Assembly: GCA_028752905.1 (NCBI GenBank)
Contig: JAQNBH010000005.1
Span: 6,932,502-6,996,501 of the forward strand
Direction of reading: 5' to 3'
DNA: 64,000 nucleotides
Source of the DNA: Cladorhizidae sp. MBARI D1340-BT2
Taxonomy: Eukaryota; Porifera; Demospongiae; Poecilosclerida; Cladorhizidae
Shown piece after piece: positions 55,188 to 64,000 of the stretch. Every line of letters starts with the position of its first letter. The stretch's first letter is position 1. The notes beneath the pieces were generated by a model. The model saw nothing but the letters and a program-made list of their open reading frames with translations. It was not told the origin of the DNA and ran no database searches. Both the position numbers and the translations under genes were made by a program.

Positions 55188-56520
55188 GCAGCAGGTAATG
55201 TAAGAGGAGCAGGTAATGTAAGAGGAGCAGGTAATGTAAGAGGAGCAGGTAATGTAAGAGGAGCAGGTAATGTAAGAGGAGCAGGTAATGTAAGAGGAGC
55301 AGGTAATGTAAGAGGAGCAGGTAATGTAAGAGGAGCAGGTCATGTTAGAGGAGCAGGTAATGTAAGAGGAGCAGGTAATGTAAGAGGAGCAGGTAATGTT
55401 AGAGGAGCAGGTAATGTAAGAGGAGCAGGTAATGTAAGAGGAGCAGGTAATGGAGAGGAGCAGGTAATGTAAGAGGAGCAGGTCATGTAAGAGGAGCAGG
55501 TCATGTAAGAGGAGCAGGTAATGTAAGAGGAGCAGGTAATGTAAGAGGAGCAGGTCATGTAAGAGGAGCAGGTCATGTAAGAGGAGCAGGTAATGTAAGA
55601 GGAGCAGGTCATGTAAGAGGAGCAGGTAATGTAAGAGGAGCAGGTAATGTAAGAGGAGCAGGTAATGGAGAGGAGCAGGTAATGTAAGAGGAGCAGGTCA
55701 TGTAAGAGGAGCAGGTCATGTAAGAGGAGCAGGTAATGTAAGAGGAGCAGGTAATGTAAGAGGAGCAGGTAATGTAAGAGGAGCAGGTAATGTAAGAGGA
55801 GCAGGTAATGTAAGAGGAGCAGGTAATGTAAGAGGAGCAGGTAATGGAGAGGAGCAGGTAATGTAAGAGGAGCAGGTAATGTAAGAGGAGCAGGTAATGT
55901 AAGAGGAGCAGGTAATGTAAGAGGAGCAGGTAATGTAAGAGGAGCAGGTAATGTAAGAGGAGCAGGTAATGTAAGAGGAGCAGGTAATGTTAGAGGAGCA
56001 GGTAATGTAAGAGGAGCAGGTAATGTAAGAGGAGCAGGTAATGTAAGAGGAGCAGGTCATGTAAGAGGAGCAGGTCATGTAAGAGGAGCAGGTCATGTAA
56101 GAGGAGCAGGTCATGTAAGAGGAGCAGGTCATGTAAGAGGAGCAGGTCATGTAAGAGGAGCAGGTCATGTAAGAGGAGCAGGTCATGTAAGAGGAGCAGG
56201 TCATGTAAGAGGAGCAGGTCATGTAAGAGGAGCAGGTCATGTAAGCGGAGCAGGTCATGTAAGAGGAGCAGGTCATGTAAGAGGAGCAGGTCATGTAAGA
56301 GGAGCAGGTCATGTAAGAGGAGCAGGTCATGTAAGAGGAGCAGGTCATGTAAGAGGAGCAGGTCATGTAAGAGGAGCAGGTCATGTAAGAGGAGCAGGTC
56401 ATGTAAGAGGAGCAGGTCATGTAAGAGGAGCAGGTCATGTAAGAGGAGCAGGTCATGTAAGAGGAGCAGGTCATGTAAGAGGAGCAGGTAATGTAAGAGG
56501 AGCAGGTCATGGAGAGGTAG
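55188..56520. repeat. 18-bp minisatellite, about 73 copies
   Basis: Unit GTAATGTAAGAGGAGCAG, with GTCATGTAAG variants concentrated at 56050-56490 and GTAATGTAAG variants to the left. Segments 55460-55620 and 55680-55860 look like duplicated blocks (GTAATGGAGAGG marks at 55447, 55666 and 55842). Confidence 0.97.
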
Positions 56521-57680
56521 TGTAGCAGGTAATGAACTACAGGGTTTGTGTTTTGCCAGCCGCAATACAAGTGCCCAACAACCTATAAACAAATAATAAC
56601 TCACCTAAACACACAGTCAGATGCCATCCCAGCCCATCTGATGTACTCACACATTCAGAGAAGTATGGCACACAAGTTTCACCATAATTATGTGCACATC
56701 TAGCATGAGCATCATTAACAGAAATTGGAACAGATGAACATGCTCATGTATATTATGCATTGGGCTTGTAACTCTCACAGTGTCCTGTTCAAACTAGAAA
56801 TCTGGCACTGTCTCTCAAGATGTAATGAAAGGAGCCCACCGTCTGAGTGGAGTCTGTTTTGGGGATGTGGGTGGGTAATTACGGTTGAGTGATGATGCCA
56901 CATGAGGTCGTGTTGATTACACTTAACTCTTTTGAATGCCTTTGCAATTACCCCAAAACTAAGCTGTTTCAACATTTATCAAATGCTGAAAGTAGCCATT
57001 CTGTGTTATTCAAGTACTACAAGTGAGTCCAAGAGGAAAGTCGGAGTAGAGCTCCAAGTAGTTATGGCTTACAATAGGCTTGTGTACGAAGCTTATATAA
57101 CCTAGCTAATATACTTAAGCTTTATCAAACTAGCATGTCCATATCTAGTTGATTATTTAGTAAAGTAAAAGCTAGTGGGTTATCTTTGAAATATCCAGCT
57201 CTGTTGTTGGAAGCCTATACATTTACTAGAACAAGAACAAAGCACCAGATTGTAGTTAGGCACTCTACTTACCAGTACACTAGAGGACTCTTTAACAGCT
57301 CTGAGTTTCATTGCAAGTCCTATGTAGCAGCTGCTACTGGTCTAGTCTTACACCCTCTGAACAAGACCACAGATGAAAACTTGCCATTAGCAACTAGAGC
57401 ACAAGCTCTAGTTACTAAGAGTAGTCCTACAGCTCGACTGGTCTAGTCTTACCCCCACTGAGCGAGACCACAGATGAAAACTTGATTAGCAACAATATTA
57501 TATATTTAAATGTATGAGAGTAAATTTGACTGAGTTTATATACACTGACAATCAGGTTAAAAGAGTTAACTATTGCAGGTATCATAGCCATCTCAGCTAA
57601 CATGGCCAACTACTTTTCAGAATAAACTCTGCTCTCTCTCTCTCAATCCAGATAAAACTTGAGGGGTGTGGCACCTTATG
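56521..57680. other. Non-coding, little recognised
   Basis: A diverged direct repeat of GGTCTAGTCTTAC...GAGACCACAGATGAAAACTTG (57337-57390 and 57438-57485). Otherwise unique. Confidence 0.4.
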
Positions 57681-57689
57681 TAGCTACCC

Positions 57690-59020
57690 ATACCTGAAGC
57701 TAGGCCACCAGGAAAGCTTATTCAGCTTGGATAGCGTGCAGCTATACATACCTGAAGCTAGGCCACCAGGAAAGCTTATTCAGCTTGGATAGCGTGCAGC
57801 TATACATCCTGAAGCTAGGCCACCAGGAAAGCTTATTCAGCTTGGATAGCGTGCAGCTATACATACCTGAAGCTAGGCCACCAGGAAAGCTTATTCAGCT
57901 TGGATAGCATGCAGCTACACATACCTGAAACTAGGCCACCAGGAAAGCTTATTCAGGCTTGGATAGCGTGCAGCTACACATACCTGAAGCTAGGCCACCC
58001 ACCAGGAAAGCTTATTCAGCTTGGATAGCGTGCAGCTATACATACCTGAAGCTAGGCCACCAGGAAAGCTTATTCAGGCTTGGATAGCGTGCGGCTATAC
58101 ATACCTGAAGCTAGGCCACCAGGAAAGCTTATTCAGGCTTGGATAGCGTGCAGCTATACATACCTGAAGCTAGGCCACCAGGAAAGCTTATTCAGGCTTG
58201 GATAGCATGCAGCTACACATACCTGAAGCTAGGCCACCAGGAAAGCTTATTCAGGCTTGGATAGCGTGCAGCTATACATACCTGAAGCTAGGCCACCAGG
58301 AAAGCTTATTCAGGCTTGGATAGCATGCAGCTACACATACCTGAAGCTAGGCCACCAGGAAAGCTTATTCAGGCTTGGATAGCGTGCAGCTATACATACC
58401 TGAAGCTAGGCCACCAGGAAAGCTTATTCAGGCTTGGATAGCATGCAGCTACACGTACCTGAAGCTAGGCCACCAGGAAAGCTTATTCAGACTTGGATAG
58501 CGTGCAGCTACACGTACCTGAAGCTAGTGCCACCAGGAAAGCCAGGCAAGTTTGTTCAGGCTTGGATAGCGTGCAGCTATACATACCTGAAGCTAGAGCT
58601 ACCAGGAAAGCTTATTCAGCTTGGGCCACCAGGAAAGCTTATTCAGCTTGGATAGCTACACATACCTGAAGCTAGGCCACCAGGAAAGCTTATTCAGCTT
58701 GGGCCACCAGGAAAGCTTATTCAGCTTGGATAGCATGCAGCTACACATACCTGAAGCTAGAGCCACCAGGAAAGCTTATTCAGCTTGGGCCACCAGGAAA
58801 GCTTATTCAGCTTGGATAGCTACACATACCTGAAGCTAGGCCACCAGGAAAGCTTATTCAGCTTGGGCCACCAGGAAAGCTTATTCAGCTTGGATAGCAT
58901 GCAGCTACACATACCTGAAGCTAGAGCCACCAGGAAAGCTTATTCAGCTTGGGCCACCAGGAAAGCTTATTCAGCTTGGATAGCGTGCAGCTACACATAC
59001 CTGAAGCTAGAGCCACCAGC
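57690..59020. repeat. 58-bp minisatellite, about 22 copies
   Basis: The unit contains AGGCCACCAGGAAAGCTTAT, TCAGCTTGGATAGCGTGCAG and CTATACATACCTGAAGCT. From 58610 a compound form appears in which GGGCCACCAGGAAAGCTTAT is repeated before the GATAGC part, and this larger unit repeats three times (58610, 58780 and 58930 regions). Confidence 0.95.
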
Positions 59021-59399
59021 AAGGCTACGCGAGCTGAACCAACTTCAACTGTCCAACATGAGAAGAAGGATCATGACAAGCAGTAACAACATCACTCATG
59101 CAACAACTTTTCCACATTTTCCCTTGGATTAAAAACATGTATATGTGTGTGGTGCTACATCAGCCTTTTGTCTCCACCACAACAAAATGTATTTGAAGTC
59201 AGACTTCTGACTACTTTCAAATATGCGCATAGATAGCAGCAACACTAAATTGTCCTGTTCCCTCTGCCCTGACAGGTTGCCTAGCAATAAGCCACATTGA
59301 GTTGTGTGTGAGCATGTTCAGAGCAGACCAAAGATGAAAGGTTAGCACAACACAGACTACCACAGCAAACTTTTCCTTTGTGTGCCATGAACTGTGGAC

Positions 59400-59995
59400 T
59401 TCTTAGGATGTGCACTGTAACCATCTGTAAGATATGCACTGTATCTGTAGAGTTATATATGTAGGATATGCACTGTATCTGTAGAGTTATATATGTAGGA
59501 TATGCACTGTATCTGTAGAGTTATATTATGTAGGATATGCACTGTATCTGTAGAGTTGTATCTGTAGGATATGCACTGTATCTGTAGAGTTATATATGTA
59601 GGATATGCACTGTATCTGTAGGGTTATATATGTAGGATATGCACTGTATCTGTAGAGTTGTATCTGTAGGATATGCACTGTATCTGTAGAGTTATATATG
59701 TAGGATATGCACTGTATCTGTAGAGTTGTATCTGTAGGATATGCACTGTATCTGTAGAGTTATATATGTAGGATATGCACTGTATCTGTAGTTATATATG
59801 TAGGATATGCACTGTATCTGTAGAGTTATATATGTAGGATATGCACTGTATCTGTAGTTATATATGTAGGATATGCACTGTATCTGTAGAGTTATATATG
59901 TAGGATATGCACTGTATCTGTAGAGTTATATATGTAGGATCACTGTATCTGTAGAGTTATATAAGTAGGATATGAACTGTATCTGTAGAGTTGTA
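59400..59995. repeat. 34-bp minisatellite, about 17 copies
   Basis: The unit contains GTAGGATATGCACTGTATCT then GTAGAGTTATATAT, with GTTGTATCT variants. Confidence 0.95.
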
Positions 59996-60154
59996 TGACA
60001 TGCACTGATTCTATAAAGTTGTGGGTGATGCACGTATATGTGTATAGACCTGCTCAACTGGTGACAGTTCCGAGTGTGCACACAGAAAACATGAAGTTTC
60101 ACAAATAAGTGACATTTCAGTCAGCATGCTTTAGTCTTCTTCTGGGTGGCAGTG

Positions 60155-61470
60155 GTGGAAGGGCACAGATGCAGGCACACATGGAGGGAAGGAGAAGGGA
60201 ACAGATGCAGGCACACATGGAGCAGAATGGCACAGATACAGGCACGCATGGAGCAGAAGGGCACAGATACAGGCACGCATGGAGGGAAGCAGAAGGGCAC
60301 AGATGCAGGCACACATGGAGGGAAGCAGAAGGGCACAGATGCAGGCCCACATGGAGGGAAGCAGAAGGGCACAGATGCAGGCACGCATGGAGAAGAAGGG
60401 CACAGATACAGGCACACATGGACGGAAGCAGAAGGGCACAGATGCAGGCACGCATGGAGGGAAGCAGAAGGGCACAGATGCAGGCACACATGAAGCAGAA
60501 GGGCACAGATGCAGGCACACATGTAGAGAAGAAGGGCACAGATGCAGGCACGCATGGAGGGAAGCAGAAGGGCACAGATACAGGCACGCATGGAGGGAAG
60601 CAGAAGGGCACAGATGCAGGCACACATGGACGGAAGCAGAAGGGCACAGATGCAGGCCCACATGGAGGGAAGCAGAAGGGCACAGATGCAGGCACACATG
60701 GAGCAGAAGGGCACAGATGCAGGCACACATGGACGGAAGCAGAAGGGCACAGATGCAGGCACACATGGACGGAAGCAGAAGGGCACAGATGCAGGCCCAC
60801 ATGGAGGGAAGCAGAAGGGCACAGATGCAGGCACACATGGAGCAGAAGGGCACAGATGCAGGCACACATGGACGGAAGCAGAAGGGCACAGATGCAGGCA
60901 CACATGGACGGAAGCAGAAGGGCACAGATGCAGGCACACATGGAGGGAAGCAGAAGGGCACAGATGCAGGCACGCATGGAGGGAAGCAGAAGGGCACAGA
61001 TACAGGCATGCATGGAGGAGAAGGGCACAGATGCAGGCACGCATGGACGGAAGCAGAAGGGCACAGATACAGGCATGCATGGAGGAGAAGGGCACAGATG
61101 CAGGCACGCATGGAGGGAAGCAGAAGGGCACAGATACAGGCATGCATGGAGGAGAAGGGCACAGATGCAGGCACATATGGAGGGAAGCAGAAGGGCACAG
61201 ATGCAGGCACACATGGAGCAGAAGGGCACAGATGCAGGCACACATGGAGCAGAAGGGCGCAGATGCAGGCACACATGGAGCAGAAGGGCACAGATGCAGG
61301 CACGCATGGAGCAGAAGGGCACAGATGCAGGCACGCATGGAGCAGAAGGGCACAGATACAGGCATGCATGGAGCAGAAGGGCACAGATACAGGCACGCAT
61401 GGAGGGAAGCAGAAGGGCACAGATGCAGGCCCACATGGAGCAGAAGGGCACAGATGCAGGCACACTCTAG
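60155..61470. repeat. Mixed 27-36-bp minisatellite, about 38 copies
   Basis: The core AGAAGGGCACAGATGCAGGC then ACACATGGA is followed by either GC, GGGAAGC, CGGAAGC or GGAG, giving units of different lengths. The array has no stops over long distances on either strand, so frames of up to 453 codons exist in several frames at once; none is credible as a gene. Confidence 0.95.
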
Positions 61471-63105
61471 CATGAGGTAGGGGCTTAAATCAACAGCTTG
61501 TGTTTGACATGAGGAAAGTCACATGATGTGTACAGTCCAAACACTCAGCAATCAGACAGACTTCATGGATCATGTGATCCTCATGTGACTTTTCTTTGTG
61601 ACATAGCTAGTTTGTTTAAGCCCCTCACCTCATATGGTCATGCCGCTACCACCCTGAAGAAGGCCGAAGCATGTTGGCCTAACGTCAGTGGAACACACTC
61701 ATCAGGTATGTGTGGACCATCTGTCAGGCAAACCCTAGAGATTTTTTATTTTAAATAATTGTAAGCTGATCAAAGGAGAAGCCTACTGTTGATAGTGAAT
61801 GTCAGCTGATAGTCTAGTTTGGGATGTGCACAGTCTGGAAATGCAATGTGTGGTGAGCTGAAGGCCAGGTCAAGCTACCCGTGTTCTGTGCTGTGAACAA
61901 CCAAGTAGTTAGTTTCCAATCACTCACTTCTCTGCACAGCTAGAATGGTGTGCCCCCAACCATGATCAGCAACTGTCTCCTCTGTCGACTAGGCGGCCGG
62001 GTCTCTCCACTCTGTGTAAAGGAATGATTGGGTTAACATTATCTTGTCAGTGCTGCTAGCATGCATATGTGCACCCATTCATTATTAGGATGGGAAACCC
62101 ATTTATATTTTCGACGAGTGACATACGTATCTGCGGGTGGCTTCACTCGCCACTTCATTATGACATCACCTGCATGCACCGCAACTGCGTGGGAGTTTGG
62201 AAATACGACATCTAAACACCAGCTTGGGGGCGGAGGGAGAAGAAGGGTACACTGGACTTCTCCCTCACTCCTTTTGTCCAATTAGTGAGAGCTATTGGAA
62301 ATGCAAATACAATAAGCTTCAGTTTTGCAGAAGAAGCTGCTCCATTGAAGTAAGCTAACAATAGCTCCATCGGACTAGGTCTTTGACAAATCTTAGAGCA
62401 AGGAAAACCACCAGCAAATGCGTTCTTTGCAGCTCGGTGGTTCAGAGTATTTCCACTGTATGTCATGGGTGTCTGTGCAGTCCAGAAAGCCAGGATTAGC
62501 TAGAAAGAGAAAGAGACCATCGAAAATGGCAGCTGTAACCATCGGCCATTTTTTAATGTTGATTTTTTATGTCGTACACCCCCTCAAACCGGAACTTTGC
62601 ATAAACAGTTATCACCACCTTTTCATATGGTTACATTTGGAGGGGCAATTAGAACTGGAGGGGTGGGATCTCTATTGGAAGACAGACATGTATAAGTCCC
62701 TCCCATGGCAACTGTGTTGCTATTCTCCACATTCAATATTATAATACAGCCATCCTTTCTTATGATGTGTGTTGAATGTTTGGAGTACAAGTTTTCCAGC
62801 ACCTGCCTTCTTTTTCTTGCCCCCCCCCTCCTTTTCTCCTTTCATCTGGTCTCCCCTAGCAACCCTAGTACTGTATGTTGACTGTGATAGAGGAGGGCTC
62901 TCAATAGCAGGGTATATAGCTTGATCCTGCAGTCCCTGTTATACTTACTGGATCTGTGTGTGGTGTGTCTTGTTGCTTACTGGAGGATTGTCTCCGTATG
63001 ATTGCCAGACATCTCCCTGAGTATTTCAGTGTGGTGCCGACTGACAAGATCCCAGTGTTACATCATTATGATGACATCACAGCATTGTTAGGTGGCATAA
63101 CTCTT
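61471..63105. other. Non-coding, one dispersed-repeat copy
   Basis: 62320-62570 resembles 27060-27395 (TGCTCCATTGAAGTAAGC and following words). A frame near 62956-63110 reads MIARHLPEYFSVVPTDKIPV and is non-repetitive but unidentified. No MVP cap-helix exon is seen. Confidence 0.4.
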
Positions 63106-63109
63106 GCTA

Positions 63110-63405
63110 TACACTCCCTGGCCCTAACCCTAGCCAATACCCTGGCCCTAACCCTAGCCAATTCCCTGGCCCTAACCCTAGCCAATGCCCTGGCCCTAAA
63201 CCTAGCCAATGCCCTGGCCCTAACCCTAGCCAATGCCCTGGCCCTAACCCTAGCCAATGCCCTGGCCCTAAACCTAGCCAATGCCCTGGCCCTAACCCTA
63301 GCCAATGCCCTGGCCCTAACCCTAGCCAATACCCTGGCCCTAACCCTAGCCAATGCCCTAGCCAATGCCCTGGCCCTAACCCTAACCCTAGCCTCATTCC
63401 TGGCT
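63110..63405. repeat. 24-bp telomere-like minisatellite, about 12 copies
   Basis: Unit GCCCTGGCCCTAACCCTAGC plus CAAT, including CCCTAACCCTA, the animal telomere C-strand motif. Interstitial and regular, ending in CCCTAACCCTAACCCTAGCC at about 63375-63395. Confidence 0.95.
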
Positions 63406-64000
63406 TACCGTAGCCGAAGGTATGGTTATGTTGTGGTGATGATGTAATAGTAGTGTATCACAGTGATGAGTATTAGTCATGTGACACAATGATGTAGTGT
63501 GACACAAGGAAGTAGCCACCTTGAGGTATAAGTCATATTTATGTAAGCACAGGGAAGTTATAATAACTGTGCTTGTTATTATTACGCCAAAGCTCCCAGC
63601 AGTGTTTGCTCCCCACAGTGTTTATCAACAATACCATGTGACTAGCCAAACATTGTCATGGCAACAAAGTGGCTTGTCAATTACAAATGCACTCACCAGG
63701 ATGGTAAAAGCCCTAATGCACACTGTCCATTGACTTGGTCAAATCTTGATTAGTTGCTGCTAATAATCAATTTACCTCTTGGCTCATCCCTAGAGTTGTA
63801 TCCTACCCACAGCTGCTGTTTGATCACCATAAGCTACTCTGACAGAAAACTGTCTACTCAGCACCATGGCCTTTATCAAAAGCAACAGGCCAACTCTAAA
63901 CTATGCAAATACGCTAATTGTTTGTGGGGTTATTACTTTATGGATCTCATTACACCACTTCCTGTAAGTATGCTGGATACTCCTGTAGTATACTAGATTT
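63406..64000. other. Right edge, non-coding
   Basis: No exon, repeat or RNA gene recognised. Confidence 0.4.

Noticed and set aside
55188..56520. Possible CRISPR array
   Set aside because: Repeats are contiguous with no unique spacers, and the DNA is from an animal genome.
60109..61470. Long open frames (up to 453 codons) on both strands
   Set aside because: Five or more frames are open at once because the unit lacks stops; this is the mark of a simple array, not of coding.
62956..63447. 163-codon frame starting in unique sequence and running into the telomere-like array
   Set aside because: Most of it is the 24-bp repeat; the unique head has no recognised domain.

Overview
The window is nuclear DNA from an animal. 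It holds the 5' two thirds of a major vault protein gene (MVP, plus strand, 16 exons recognised between 10650 and 51112). Head-to-head with it is the 5' part of a fumarylacetoacetate hydrolase-domain gene (FAHD2-like, minus strand, exons at 10330-10511 and 5517-5745). MVP is known to be missing from insects, nematodes and yeasts. The shortest intron here is 53 bp and the exons are compact. A sponge or another early-branching or marine invertebrate would fit, but the sequence does not prove the lineage.

Layout. 1-10329: FAHD2-like introns, with minisatellites (78-bp and 34-bp units), a two-copy dispersed repeat and a 259-bp tandem duplication. 10512-10649: CpG-rich, TATA-less gap between two divergent start codons, probably a bidirectional promoter. 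10650-51112: MVP exons 1-16, encoding about 637 residues (N-terminal repeat domains plus shoulder domain). 51113-64000: no further MVP exon recognised. The cap-helix and cap-ring exons are either beyond the right edge or lost.

Most of the rest is tandem repeat. I count roughly 30 unrelated minisatellites (units of about 14 to 91 bp), covering about a third of the window. Nearly every long MVP intron carries its own private array or arrays, while introns of 53-300 bp are mostly free of them. The largest is a 2.5-kb array of a 14-bp unit at 24300-26826. Arrays create long stop-free frames on both strands, which I do not regard as genes.

Mobile elements: a decayed Ty3/gypsy LTR retrotransposon (minus strand, 37593-44436) in MVP intron 13, with LTR remnants, a tRNA-Ser-type primer-binding site, and gag, protease, RT, RNase H and integrase remnants; a pogo/Tigger-like DNA transposon remnant with TIRs (13624-14186); two other TIR elements (15986-16590, 48595-49211); and a dispersed family with GGTAAAGGGTC ends.

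The most notable observation is that three minisatellites inside the gypsy element can be traced to their parent sequence. Each is a tandem amplification of a conserved protein motif of that element: the RT motif before the catalytic box, the gag zinc knuckle, and the RT thumb-side motif. This locus therefore appears to show minisatellites being born in place from ordinary unique sequence, repeatedly and recently.
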